NCBI GenBank assembly: GCA_903901045.1
Contig: CAIUPP010000031.1
Coordinates: 1 to 39,025, forward strand
DNA length: 39,025 nt
Direction: 5' to 3'
DNA from: an uncultured Planctomycetota bacterium
Lineage (GTDB): Bacteria > Planctomycetota > Brocadiia > CAIUPP01
Below, piece by piece: positions 15,264 to 24,300 of the stretch. The translations under genes and the position numbers were made by a program. Numbering within the stretch: the stretch's first letter is position 1; each line of letters opens with the position of its first letter. The notes beneath the pieces are model-generated. The model did no database searches and was not told where the DNA came from. It saw only the letters and a program-made list of their open reading frames with translations.

Positions 15264-16364
15264 ATGTCAGACATAGAAGCCGCAACAAAACGAAGTCCCG
15301 TCACCGACCATGTGGTCGCTGAACTCAAGAAGCGCATCGCGTCGGGAGTTTACAAACCACATTCTTATCTGCCCTCAGAGCGGATATTGAGCCAGGAGCT
15401 TCAGACGAGCCGACGCTCCGTGTCGCTGGGGCTGACAAGGCTGCAGGCAGAAGGAATTGTTGTCCAGACTCCCGGACGCGGCACGCGCCTTTTGCCGCCG
15501 GAAGACCGCCACCAGCAGGTGGTGATTGGCGTGGCCTACCTTGCCGCTTTCTCCATTCTTCCACTCCAACTGACGCACATTCTCCACGGCATTGAAGGGG
15601 TCTTCCGCAGTCGCGGCTATCCCTACAAGTTAATGCCGCTGGACCACCCCAAGCGCGAAGGGGTTGTGCAGGAGATCATGCATCAATGCAACGCGCTGCT
15701 TTGCCTGCACACGTTCGGGTATGTCGAAGAGATGTGCGAGTTGGAACGCAAGCACTTTCCCATAGTCGTTGCCGGAATCGAGGTCATGGGAGAGTTCTCG
15801 GGGACCTGGGTGGACCACCGAAAGACAACCTTGGCGGCAGTAAAGGTGCTCACGGGAATGGGGCATCGCAGAATTGCGCTCATCGGTTGTCCTCCCACGC
15901 AGCATTTTTATGGGGATGCGCACGAGGGCTACCGCGCCGGTCTGGCAGAGGCTGGAATTCTCGTGGACGAATCCCTGATCGTGGGCGTGCGCGATTGCGA
16001 TACGCTCGCGGCATACCTTGCCGCGCGGTCGCTGCTGGCCCTGCCCGACCGGCCGACCGCCATCATCACGGGACGGGACTTGGAGGCCAACGGCGTATGT
16101 CGGGCGGTGAACGAAGCCGGCCTGACCGTGGGCAGAGACGTGTCCGTGTTCGGATTTGACGACAACAGTTGGCCGGGCAGCCAATCCCTCTTGACGACGT
16201 TCCGTGAGCCGTGCGAGGAATTGGGCATGGCGGCTGCCGAGATGCTGGTCGAAAGAGTGCTCTATGGATGGCGCGCGCCGGAGCACCGCGAACTGGAGGC
16301 ACCCATGATATTCCGCCAGAGCGTCGGTCCGGTGTTTGCGGGCGTTGCCGCCGCTCACGCGTGA
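15264..16364 (+). CDS. GntR-type DNA-binding / LacI-type sensor transcriptional regulator
   Basis: 366 aa. Residues about 12-75 form a GntR winged helix (VVAELKKRIASGVYKPHSYL, LPSERILSQELQTSRRSV, LQAEGIVVQTPGRGT). From about residue 88 to the end is a periplasmic-binding-protein-like sensor of the LacI/GalR type (HILHGIEGVFRSRGYPY, TGMGHRRIALIGCPP, DVSVFGFDDNSW, EELGMAAAEMLVERVLYG). This hybrid, known from the AraR/GntR class, usually represses sugar genes and lets go when a sugar binds. GGTGAG lies six bases before the ATG. Its promoter is back-to-back with that of the pseudopilin gene, and the DUF4434-like gene follows 46 bases downstream, so a role in glycan-responsive control of this locus is likely. 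Confidence 0.9.
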   Translation: MSDIEAATKRSPVTDHVVAELKKRIASGVYKPHSYLPSERILSQELQTSRRSVSLGLTRLQAEGIVVQTPGRGTRLLPPEDRHQQVVIGVAYLAAFSILPLQLTHILHGIEGVFRSRGYPYKLMPLDHPKREGVVQEIMHQCNALLCLHTFGYVEEMCELERKHFPIVVAGIEVMGEFSGTWVDHRKTTLAAVKVLTGMGHRRIALIGCPPTQHFYGDAHEGYRAGLAEAGILVDESLIVGVRDCDTLAAYLAARSLLALPDRPTAIITGRDLEANGVCRAVNEAGLTVGRDVSVFGFDDNSWPGSQSLLTTFREPCEELGMAAAEMLVERVLYGWRAPEHRELEAPMIFRQSVGPVFAGVAAAHA

Positions 16365-16410
16365 CCTCCCTGCCGCACCCGGCGCAAAATCGAAAAAAGG
16401 AGAAGCGTGC

Positions 16411-17391
16411 ATGTCGCTGGAAGAGAAGACGAACGTTGCGTTCAAAGGAGTCACCGGAACATTCCTGGACGGCGTGGCCGGGGACATCCCGGCGCATAAT
16501 TGGGGCCGCCGCGAGTGGGCCGCTCAATTCGACGTGATGAAGGAAATGGGGATGGACTCGGTGATCATCATCCGCGTCGGCTGGCGCCACATGGCGATGT
16601 ACCGCTCCAGGGTAATGAAGGCCACCCTCTACGATCCCGACGATCTGATCGCCCTGTTTCTGGACGAGGCGAAGCGCACCGGGCTGCGGCTCTACATGGG
16701 CCTCTGCGATACCTCCTCGACGGACTGGGCGGCCGAGGCCGCGCTCAATCTCGAGCTGATGGATGAGTTGATCGAGCGGTACGGGACGCACGCCGCATTC
16801 TACGGCTGGTATCTCAGCCACGAACCGACCCTGAACACGGCGCCATGGAAGGTATGGAACCCGCTGGCCCGAAGGATGCGCCAATTGACCCCGAGCAAGC
16901 CTGTGATCCTTTCCCCCCGGTATGAAGGCTTCAAGTACGAGCCGGAGAAGGCGAAACAGCCCGCGCCCTATGCGGAGCTCTTCGACCGGGCGCTCTCGCA
17001 GGTGACCGAGAAGATTGACGCCGCGGCGTTCATGGACGGCCACGTGGACTTCTGCGATTTGCCCGCCTATGTAGCAGCAATGAAGCCGGTGCTGGACAAG
17101 CATGGCATTGAGTTCTGGTCGAACTTGGAGACATTCGACCGGGATATGCCCATTCGCTTCCCGCCCATTGACTGGATGAAGATGCGCTTCAAGCTGGAGG
17201 CGGTTCAGCCGTACGTGCAGAAGATCATTACGTTTGAAGCGCCGCACTTCCTCAGCCCGTATTCACCGTGGGAATCCGGGCGCATGCTGTTTGAACGTTA
17301 TATGGACTACCGCAAGACGGCCACGAGCGGAACAACCGTCCCCAACCTCTACGCTACCAATAGGCTACCGCCACCTTACGCGACTGTTTAA
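16411..17391 (+). CDS. DUF4434-like TIM-barrel protein (putative glycoside hydrolase relative)
   Basis: 326 aa, starting at ATG 16411 with AGGAG (16398-16402) eight bases upstream. The N-terminus KGVTGTFLDGVAGDIPAHNW followed by EWAAQFDVMKEMGMDSVIII fits DUF4434 barrels, which resemble glycosidases. Later blocks are TGLRLYMGL, FYGWYLSHEP (a Glu in the position expected for a barrel acid) and DAAAFMDGHVD. There is no signal peptide, so it is probably cytoplasmic. The last 20 or so residues (TSGTTVPNLYATNRLPPPYA) look unlike the rest and may mark decay or a frameshift at the 3' end. It follows the regulator by 46 bases and is probably co-transcribed. The 271 bases after it (17392-17662) show no recognisable gene. 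Confidence 0.75.
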   Translation: MSLEEKTNVAFKGVTGTFLDGVAGDIPAHNWGRREWAAQFDVMKEMGMDSVIIIRVGWRHMAMYRSRVMKATLYDPDDLIALFLDEAKRTGLRLYMGLCDTSSTDWAAEAALNLELMDELIERYGTHAAFYGWYLSHEPTLNTAPWKVWNPLARRMRQLTPSKPVILSPRYEGFKYEPEKAKQPAPYAELFDRALSQVTEKIDAAAFMDGHVDFCDLPAYVAAMKPVLDKHGIEFWSNLETFDRDMPIRFPPIDWMKMRFKLEAVQPYVQKIITFEAPHFLSPYSPWESGRMLFERYMDYRKTATSGTTVPNLYATNRLPPPYATV

Positions 17392-17662
17392 CAGCGAAAG
17401 AACCATCCCCCATACCACGCAAATGCGGCCAGGGACGCATCGGGCACATCATATCCGGTTCGCCGCTGCTGCTTGCCGATTTCCTGTATATGGGAAGAAC
17501 TACGCTCCTCTACTGGGACAGGGATGGCGCAGGGGCATCCATTTCAGGAGAGGCATTGGGAGACGACGGGGGAGGGTCTACGACAGCGAAATGGGGCGAA
17601 CGAACGTCTTCATGATGAAAGGCTTCCGGCCGCAAGAGAGGCTTGCGACGGTGCCCTGTCCC

Positions 17663-18715
17663 TCAGTCCCCACTCTTCCCGAAGTCAATCATCGCCTTGA
17701 CGACGCCATCCCTGTAGGCTTCGACCAGGTCGAAAGCCTCCTGGGTCTTCTCAAAGGGGAAATGGTGCGTGGCCATGACCCGGGCGTTGATTTTGCCGCT
17801 GTCCATGAGGTCCAGCGCGGCCTGCACGCAATGCACCTGCCGGCGGACGTTCTGGATGCAGATTTCCCGGTGGCGCATCTTGTCCACCGAGAAGGAGAGG
17901 CGGTCGAGCGCGGGCGGGATGCCGATGATCATCAGCTTGCCGCCGGGCTTGAGAAGGTCGATCGCCTGGTCGAGCGCTTCCTGCTGGCCGCAGCATTCGA
18001 AGACGACGTCGAGCAGGAGGGGCTCGCGCTCGATGATCTTCTTGACGATCTCCTCCCTGCCGGGGTTGCCGGTCCAGAAAGCGCCGGCTTTCCTGGCGAT
18101 CTCCAGCCGGCCGTCGAGCTTGTCGGTCACGTACGCCTTCGCCGCGCCCTGGCAGAGCGCGGGCAGGAGCACGCTGAGTCCGATGGGGCCCGCGCCGAGG
18201 ACGCCGATCTTCGCGCCTTGCATCGGGATGGAACGCTTCACCGCGTAGACGCCGATCGCCAGCGGCTCGGAGATGGCGGCTTCGTCGAACGTCATCGAGT
18301 CCTTGATCTTGAAGCAGCATTCCTCGGGCAGGAGAACGTACTCGGAAAGACAGCCGGAGGCCTGCTTCGGGCAGCCGAGGAACTTCAGCTTGCGGCAGGT
18401 GTGCTGGCGGCCCGCCAAGCATTGGTCGCACGCGCCGCAGGACATCGCGGGATCGATGGCCACGCGGTCGCCCGCCTTTGCGCGCCTGACGCCCCGGCCG
18501 ACTTCCTGAACCACCCCCGCCCCCTCGTGCCCCACGGCAAATGGGTATTCAACGATCTGGCCGCCGATCCGGCCGGTGGCGTAGTAGTGGACATCCGAGC
18601 CGCAGACCCCCACCGCCGCCATCTTGACGAGAACGTCCGTGGCGTTGACCGGTTTCGGGGTCGGAACGTCCATCATTTCCATTTGCCTGATGCCGGTGAG
18701 CATCATCGATTTCAT
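17663..18715 (-). CDS. Zinc-dependent medium-chain alcohol/polyol dehydrogenase
   Basis: 350 aa, MDR superfamily, closest in pattern to sorbitol or threonine dehydrogenases. Catalytic zinc ligands are visible: Cys38 (GVCGSD), His63-Glu64 (GHEGAGVV) and Glu150 (SEPLAIG). The structural zinc lobe has Cys93, 96, 99 and 107 (CGACDQCLAGRQHTC). The nucleotide-binding motif is GVLGAGPIGL (171-180). It probably oxidises a sugar alcohol or sugar with NAD(P)+ in the cytoplasm. The ATG at 18715 is preceded by AGGAG. It points toward the DUF4434-like gene (convergent) and is separated from the upstream LamG operon by a terminator, so it needs its own promoter. Substrate is unknown. Confidence 0.92.
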   Translation of the reverse strand: MKSMMLTGIRQMEMMDVPTPKPVNATDVLVKMAAVGVCGSDVHYYATGRIGGQIVEYPFAVGHEGAGVVQEVGRGVRRAKAGDRVAIDPAMSCGACDQCLAGRQHTCRKLKFLGCPKQASGCLSEYVLLPEECCFKIKDSMTFDEAAISEPLAIGVYAVKRSIPMQGAKIGVLGAGPIGLSVLLPALCQGAAKAYVTDKLDGRLEIARKAGAFWTGNPGREEIVKKIIEREPLLLDVVFECCGQQEALDQAIDLLKPGGKLMIIGIPPALDRLSFSVDKMRHREICIQNVRRQVHCVQAALDLMDSGKINARVMATHHFPFEKTQEAFDLVEAYRDGVVKAMIDFGKSGD

Positions 18716-18783
18716 GAATCTTCTCCTGTTTTCCGTTGCGCCTGTGCGCCCGCCTCCGTGCAGAATCGAGGGTGATGACGCTT

Positions 18784-18811
18784 CTTGTATCACAAATTGC
18801 GTCGATGTAAA
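18784..18811 (-). promoter_or_regulatory. Possible promoter of the dehydrogenase gene
   Basis: On the minus strand TTTACA (18811-18806), a 16-base spacer and TACAAG (18789-18784). The match is moderate, but the site lies between the terminator of the upstream operon and the dehydrogenase start at 18715, where a promoter is needed. Confidence 0.35.
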
Positions 18812-18879
18812 AGCGACCGCAAGGGCCTGGGCCGGGGGCGCTGCGCTCCGGCCTCCCCGGTGCGTCCCGGGTTGCGGCC

Positions 18880-18918
18880 AAAAAGAAGAGCCTTGAGTCA
18901 TTGCGACTCAAGGCTCTT
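18880..18918 (-). terminator. Intrinsic terminator of the glycan operon
   Basis: A perfect 14-bp stem, AAGAGCCTTGAGTC (18886-18899) and GACTCAAGGCTCTT (18905-18918), with a 5-nt loop. Read on the minus strand it is followed by CTTTTTGG, a short U-run. It begins 42 bases after the stop of the 1052-aa LamG gene. Confidence 0.88.
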
Positions 18919-18960
18919 TTGCTTCACGATCCACGCCGGCCCGCCAGCTTTCCGCCGGAC

Positions 18961-21900
18961 TTACTTTGCCGCAGTCTCCGGCTCTATTTGAATCGTCATC
19001 GGACCGTTCACGTTGGCGGAAATGGCCAGTGTGCCATCTTTTCCCGCGGTCACGGTGCGCCGCGCGCCGTCCGCGACCGCGTACTGAACGCCCGCTTTGA
19101 TTGGGAAGTCGCCGGTCCGCACGACGAACTTGGCCTCGCCGCGACCGTTCAGAAGAAGCCGAATTCTCTGCGCGTCGTATTGCGCGACGAACGTGTTCAT
19201 TGGCGTGGCGGACTGAATGGCAACGGGTATCTTCTTCACAACCGCGGTCTCATCGGTTTTGAGCGCAACCTCCGTGCGCACGCCGGCCGCGTCCGCCGTC
19301 GTGATGAAACTGTGCGGCGCCATGAAGCCGCGCGCGTCGCAGAAGTGGACGTAGTGCAGATCCCGGTCGTTGCGCCATCCATAAACGCCGGAGGTGGCCG
19401 TCACCGTCCGCTCGCGACCTTCCACCCAGCCGGAGTGGATGTTCTCCACCGTAATCGGATACATGTAAGTGATGATGTTCTTGTCCTCGATCGGCCCGTA
19501 GTAATGGGCGTACAGACAGCCGGTCTTCAACTGGGTCACCACCATCTGGCTCACTTCCCGCTGCACCTTGGGGAAGGAGCAGCCGAGCGCCACCGGCGTG
19601 GACGTCAAGTGCACCTGTCCGGCAATCTGGCAGCTCTCGATGAGGTAGAACGCCACCGGCGCGTTCTTGAGGAACGTGAGCGTTCCGGGCCCGCGGTCGG
19701 AGATCACAGATCCCCCTTTCGCCGCAATGCGTTTGCAGTACTCGATGTAGGCGCCCTGGGCGAGGAGGTTGACGGAGGCCAGCTTCGCGGTGATCAACTT
19801 CGTCTGCGGGTCGATTTCCACGGTGTGGCCGTCCCAGCGGTCATAGGTGAACTTGCCCTGGTACTGGTCCATCAATCCGTCGCAGAAGACGCCCGTGGCC
19901 CCCATCTGGTCCATCATGACATCCACCGTCCGGAGCATTTCCTTCCCATAGCTGTTTTCGAGCGTGGGATAGAAAATGAACCACCGGTACCCTTCCTCCA
20001 GCCGTTCTTTGCTGAAGTAATTCTGCATGTAAGCGAAGTCGTTGGACCAGACGACCTGTCCGTCCGGAGCCGAAGCGAAAGCCTTTTTGTTGATCAACTT
20101 CGAATCGGCAAAACGCTCCGGCTTGTTGGTGGTGTAGAGGCTGTGGGCGATGTGGAACATCACCTTGACGCCCGGGTACTTCTCTTTGGTCAGCCGCATC
20201 GTCTCGGCGACCGCCGCCATCTCCTTCGGATAGTTGAACAGATCGAAACCGTCCACTTCGAGGCCGGCGTCATCCAGGATGTTGAACATGCAGGGGATGG
20301 TGGCGTACTTGAGGTTGAGGATCTCCGCCTGTTTCGCGGGGATGATCGCCCTGCGCTTGCTCAGTTGCGGCTGCTCGTTGAAACTGAAGCCGCCTTCCAT
20401 CGTATTGCCGACGACCCCCAATTCCCGGCGGAGCAGGTTCGCGAAGTCGAAATAATCTCCCGATTCCATCGGGTAGACGGCCCACTCCACAGTGCAGGAC
20501 TTGCCGCCCGCCAGGCCGAACATGTTGTTCGAGATTTCCATCCCTGCTTTGTCGCGCGCAACGAAGGACTGGGAAACCGACACGTCGTCCAGCAGAAGCA
20601 CTCCGAGCCCCAGGCCATCCTTCCCGACGAAGATCGTCGGGTTGTGGTTGGTATCCCGCTTCCCCCACTCCTTCTGGCCGGCCAGGAAGCAATTCGGGAA
20701 TTTCTCGCCCGGCGCGGGCAGCACGGTCTTCATGATGATGCCCACATCCTCGGAGGTGCGGTTGGTGAACGTGTCGCGCACGAGGATTCGCCCGGGCTGG
20801 AGTTGAACGGTGCGGTCGATGGAGTAGAATTTCCCCGCCCCCTTCACTTCGTAACGGTCGTCGGCGACCTTCTTCAGGTCGACCGTCCAGGACTCCTCCT
20901 TCTTCGCGCCCGGCGCGTCTGAAACGGAGAGCGGGTTCTCCCCGCCGCCGGGGTAGGAGTAGAGCGAGTCGACGGTGAATTTCTCGCCGTTGACCGCGAG
21001 GGTGAAGCCGCCGCGCGGGCTGACCTCCGCGCTGTACTTGGCCGACCCCAGCGCCGGCGGCAACGGGCCCACGCTCTTGGCCGCGGGCGCGGGAACGACC
21101 GGATCGGGGAGCGGAATCGGCAGCGGCGTCTTCTCCAGGGCGGATACGGCCCCGCCCGCCTTGAGAATCGCGTTCGCCTCATACTGCCCCGGGGGCAATT
21201 CGGAGATCTTGAAGATCAGTTCCACGCGCCCCGCCTTGATGTCCGGGGTGATGGGAAGCGTCCGGACCGGCGTCGCTTCCCCGGCTTTGCGCAGCTCCAC
21301 CGCCAGCGTGCACTCCTTCGGCAGCGGCAGCAGGCCGCGGTAATTGACGTCCAGGACGATCTTGTCCGACGCGGGATAGTAATAGGGCGTCACCAGAAAG
21401 CGGCCCGGCGTCGCGCCGTCCAGCACGACCAGCCGCTTGGACGCCGCGCCGGCGTTGAAATGCAGCGCAATCTCCGCTTCGCCCAGCGCGCGGCTGTACA
21501 CGCGCACGTCGCCGAGCATCCCCGAGAAATACAGCGCGCCCGGCGCTCCCGGATTCATGCAGCCCATCTGAAAAGCGCCGCCTTTGCCGGCCGCTTTGAC
21601 CTGCGATTCGCGCGAGGCCGTCAGCTTCCCGTTCACGTACAGCTTCAGCAACGCGCCGTCGAAGGTGGCGGCCACGTGCTGCCAGCAGCCGAGGTCCATC
21701 CGGCTGTGGCAGTTGTTCCCGCCGTTGGCAAGGTACCAGTAGAAGGAACCGGCGTACTGCGTGATCAGGAAAGAGGTGAAAGACTTGCCCACAATCCCGA
21801 TCTCCCCCTTGGGCGAGGCCTCGGGATAGATCCACGCTTCCAGGGTGACGGCCTCCGTGAGGTCGAGGCTGAGCCCCTTGCCGCAATCCACCGTGGAATC

Positions 21901-22119
21901 CGTGCCGTTGAACCGCAGCGGGGTTCCCTCCCCGTCCTTGACCCAGGCAGCGCCGTGGATCGCGCCATCGTTGCCGTTGCCGCTCCGGTCATGGAGCGCC
22001 GTTCCCTGCCCTTCCTGGAAGTCCCACTCCGCCGCAAGGCCCATCGCCTTGTCGTCGGCGCGGGCGGCCACGCACAGCGAGAACAGCACGCACAAGCCGA
22101 GAAGTCGCACGTTCATCAT
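18961..22119 (-). CDS. Secreted LamG plus glycosidase-like TIM-barrel protein (1052 aa)
   Basis: A signal peptide (MMNVRLLGLCVLFSLCVAARA) is cleaved near residue 21. A LamG domain (about 28-225; VTLEAWIYPEAS, FYWYLANGGNNCH, GMLGDVRVYSRAL) is closely related to the small LamG protein encoded at 24301. Two beta-sandwich sections follow (about 230-340 and 360-560). A likely catalytic barrel spans about 590-930 (VKVMFHIAHS, GATGVFCDGLMDQYQG with Asp747 and Asp751, GGSVISDRGPG). A small beta domain ends it. It probably acts on an extracellular glycan; GH family not assigned (DUF6259- or GH101-like barrels are possible comparisons). Its ATG overlaps the stop of the symporter gene in an ATGA, implying translational coupling. 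A terminator follows, so it is the last gene of the operon. Confidence 0.82.
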   Translation of the reverse strand: MMNVRLLGLCVLFSLCVAARADDKAMGLAAEWDFQEGQGTALHDRSGNGNDGAIHGAAWVKDGEGTPLRFNGTDSTVDCGKGLSLDLTEAVTLEAWIYPEASPKGEIGIVGKSFTSFLITQYAGSFYWYLANGGNNCHSRMDLGCWQHVAATFDGALLKLYVNGKLTASRESQVKAAGKGGAFQMGCMNPGAPGALYFSGMLGDVRVYSRALGEAEIALHFNAGAASKRLVVLDGATPGRFLVTPYYYPASDKIVLDVNYRGLLPLPKECTLAVELRKAGEATPVRTLPITPDIKAGRVELIFKISELPPGQYEANAILKAGGAVSALEKTPLPIPLPDPVVPAPAAKSVGPLPPALGSAKYSAEVSPRGGFTLAVNGEKFTVDSLYSYPGGGENPLSVSDAPGAKKEESWTVDLKKVADDRYEVKGAGKFYSIDRTVQLQPGRILVRDTFTNRTSEDVGIIMKTVLPAPGEKFPNCFLAGQKEWGKRDTNHNPTIFVGKDGLGLGVLLLDDVSVSQSFVARDKAGMEISNNMFGLAGGKSCTVEWAVYPMESGDYFDFANLLRRELGVVGNTMEGGFSFNEQPQLSKRRAIIPAKQAEILNLKYATIPCMFNILDDAGLEVDGFDLFNYPKEMAAVAETMRLTKEKYPGVKVMFHIAHSLYTTNKPERFADSKLINKKAFASAPDGQVVWSNDFAYMQNYFSKERLEEGYRWFIFYPTLENSYGKEMLRTVDVMMDQMGATGVFCDGLMDQYQGKFTYDRWDGHTVEIDPQTKLITAKLASVNLLAQGAYIEYCKRIAAKGGSVISDRGPGTLTFLKNAPVAFYLIESCQIAGQVHLTSTPVALGCSFPKVQREVSQMVVTQLKTGCLYAHYYGPIEDKNIITYMYPITVENIHSGWVEGRERTVTATSGVYGWRNDRDLHYVHFCDARGFMAPHSFITTADAAGVRTEVALKTDETAVVKKIPVAIQSATPMNTFVAQYDAQRIRLLLNGRGEAKFVVRTGDFPIKAGVQYAVADGARRTVTAGKDGTLAISANVNGPMTIQIEPETAAK

Positions 22120-24173
22120 TCCGTCCTTTCCTGAGGTCTGTTGAGAAGGGCGCCCTCCGAAAGCGCATCGGTCGGCGTCTCAATATGGCTTGGAGCAAAC
22201 GGGCTGTCCTCGTCGGCCACTCTGCCGTTGTCGGCAGGATTGCGGACGCTGGCGTCCAGCGACTTGAACAACGCGCGAATGTCCCGGATCCCGCCGATGG
22301 CCAGCCAGAGGGTCGCCGGCGCGCCCAGGCAGAAGAGGGCCACCAGATAGACGTGCCAGAACCCCGCCCACCACGCGTCGCTGAGTCCGAATTTGAATTG
22401 AATGGCGCTGACGATGACGAAGGTCGCCAGCCATCCGAAGTTCCAGACCACCAAAAAGGTCGCCAGCACGCGGTCCATCACGGTGAATTCGGGCGTAATG
22501 CCCAGGAGCGATCCCAGGACATTGCGCAGCGTGGTGGGCAGACGCGCGGGGGATTTCTCGTCCGCGTAGGGGCCGTGGTACAGCATTTTCTCCAGATTGA
22601 ACGCTTTTCGGCCGCGGCTGACGCAGAGCGAGACGACCACGTACACCACGATCGCCGAGGCCATGGCGATGCCCCAGAGGTACTGGCCGTTAATCGGGAA
22701 ATTATGTCCATAAAGCGCCTGCCAGACTTTGTCGGAGAAGATCCCCCAGAGGCCCAGCGCGGCGCCGAGGCTCACCGCCGCATAAGCGCCCGCCGTGGAG
22801 CCCCGCCGCCAGTACAGACCGCCGATGACCACCGCCCCGGACCCGCCCGCCCAGATCGTCCCGGTGATGGCGAAGAACATGAAAATCTTCTGCGTGGGGA
22901 CGTAGAACGCGCTGAAGAAGAAGGCGAAGGCCGCCACAAAGACGATGGACCAGCGCAACCAGCGAATATGCGCGTCGGGGGAGAGCGGCGGCTTTCCCCG
23001 CGCCTGGCGGAACGGCAGCAGCACATCCTGCACGAAGATCGTCCCCCAACTGTGCATGTACGTGTCATGGCAGGTGAAGGAGAAGAAGATCATGCACATC
23101 GCCAGCAGCCCCTTGATGCCCACCGGCAGAAAGAAGGCAAGCGCCACCGGGACAGTCATCTGCGTCCGCAGGGTCGCGTTGGAAATGGAATCCAGCGACT
23201 GCTGGATGGTGACGGCCTGCCCCGTGAACTCCGGCGCCTTCATGATGGTGTAGGCGGCCAGCGGCAGGAGAATGCTGAAGAGCATCTGGGGCATGTAGCG
23301 CCAGATGGAGATCACCCCGGCCATCCGCTGCTCGTGCGGATTGCGGCCCGAGCTCATGAACCCCGAGGTCCCTTGCCAGGACAACTGTCCGTAGAACGCC
23401 CAGAAGAGGCCGATCATGAAGAACCAGATGTTGAAGTCCGGCACTTGGGTGGTGTGGTAGGGGTTCAGCATGGAGGCGTTCGCCGGCGCCATGTTGAGCG
23501 CGGTGACGATCTGCGACCAGTTGAGTTTCACCACGATCGCCACGATGATGAGCAGGAAGGCGAAACCGGTGACGATTCCCTGCACGCACTCCGTGACCAT
23601 CACGGAAATCTGCCCCCCCATGTTCACGAACATCAGCGCCAGCCCCAGATCGGCCAGCATGATCACAATGAAGGTGCTGAACTCGAAGGGAATCCCCGGA
23701 ATGTGGAAGAACTCGGGCAGGCCGCAGAAGTACATGATGAAGCGGGAGGCCACGGCGGGAAAGATGCCGAAGTTGACCACGCCGCACGCCCAGATGATGA
23801 TGCCGGAGAAGATGCGGTAGCGCCGGCCGTAGCGCATCTCCAGGAACTGCGCCAGCGTCATGGCCCGGGTCTCGCGGAAGCGCCAATAGACCCAGCCGGT
23901 CAGGCAGATGATGCATCCCACCGGGGCGGAGAGCAGCGCCCACCAGATCGGCGGGAAGCCGGCCACGTAGTACATCTCGAACAGCGCCACGAAAGAGATC
24001 GTGCCGACCCCTCCCATGGAGCTGGCGATGGTCAGCAGGTATCTGCCTGCGCTGCGGTTGGCGGAGAGGAAGTCCGCCACCCCCTTCATATGCGAGCGCG
24101 CCCTGACGCTGACAAAGCGCAGCGCGACCACCGCAAAGAAGATAATTCCCCAGTCGAACCAGGTCAGGTTCAT
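22116..24173 (-). CDS. Sodium:solute symporter (SSS family)
   Basis: 685 aa with about 13-14 hydrophobic segments. Typical features are FLSANRSAGRYLLTIASSMGG near the N-terminus, which forms the broken first core helix and sodium site, EMRYGRRYRIFSGII, and QGTSGFMSSGRNPHEQRM in the middle. A hydrophilic tail of about 45 residues ends the protein inside the cell. SSS members carry sugars, sialic acids, amino acids or vitamins; the neighbours suggest a sugar or sugar acid released by the secreted enzymes. AAAGGG lies before the ATG. The stop overlaps the start of the secreted LamG gene (22116-22119), a tight link between transporter and enzyme. A 51-nt palindromic repeat precedes it. Confidence 0.93.
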   Translation of the reverse strand: MNLTWFDWGIIFFAVVALRFVSVRARSHMKGVADFLSANRSAGRYLLTIASSMGGVGTISFVALFEMYYVAGFPPIWWALLSAPVGCIICLTGWVYWRFRETRAMTLAQFLEMRYGRRYRIFSGIIIWACGVVNFGIFPAVASRFIMYFCGLPEFFHIPGIPFEFSTFIVIMLADLGLALMFVNMGGQISVMVTECVQGIVTGFAFLLIIVAIVVKLNWSQIVTALNMAPANASMLNPYHTTQVPDFNIWFFMIGLFWAFYGQLSWQGTSGFMSSGRNPHEQRMAGVISIWRYMPQMLFSILLPLAAYTIMKAPEFTGQAVTIQQSLDSISNATLRTQMTVPVALAFFLPVGIKGLLAMCMIFFSFTCHDTYMHSWGTIFVQDVLLPFRQARGKPPLSPDAHIRWLRWSIVFVAAFAFFFSAFYVPTQKIFMFFAITGTIWAGGSGAVVIGGLYWRRGSTAGAYAAVSLGAALGLWGIFSDKVWQALYGHNFPINGQYLWGIAMASAIVVYVVVSLCVSRGRKAFNLEKMLYHGPYADEKSPARLPTTLRNVLGSLLGITPEFTVMDRVLATFLVVWNFGWLATFVIVSAIQFKFGLSDAWWAGFWHVYLVALFCLGAPATLWLAIGGIRDIRALFKSLDASVRNPADNGRVADEDSPFAPSHIETPTDALSEGALLNRPQERTE

Positions 24174-24223
24174 ATCGTGGCCCTTTGTCTCATGCTGCCG
24201 GCGATTGGAAGTCTCTCACGGCG

Positions 24224-24274
24224 GGTGGGGACACAATACTTTCCAAAGGAAAGTTTTGTGTCCCCACCTCGACC
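24224..24274. repeat. 51-nt palindromic repeat, copy 1
   Basis: The 21-nt arms (24224-24244 and 24248-24268) pair with one mismatch around an AAA loop, with TTTCC-AAA-GGAAA at the centre; TCGACC follows. Identical over 51 nt to the copy at 32552-32602. It sits between the small LamG gene (stop 24301) and the symporter gene (start 24173), inside a run of same-strand genes. Confidence 0.95.
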
Positions 24275-24300
24275 CACAAATCGGCTGTGAAACCAGTCGT

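Noticed and set aside
17392-17662. Possible fragment of a gene after the DUF4434-like gene
   Set aside because: One frame gives a protein-like stretch (LLLADFLYMGRTTLLYWD), but it is short, lacks a start signal and matches nothing I recognise.
17234-18775. A 513-codon plus-strand frame over the dehydrogenase
   Set aside because: The minus-strand dehydrogenase has complete zinc and nucleotide-binding motifs; the plus frame has none.
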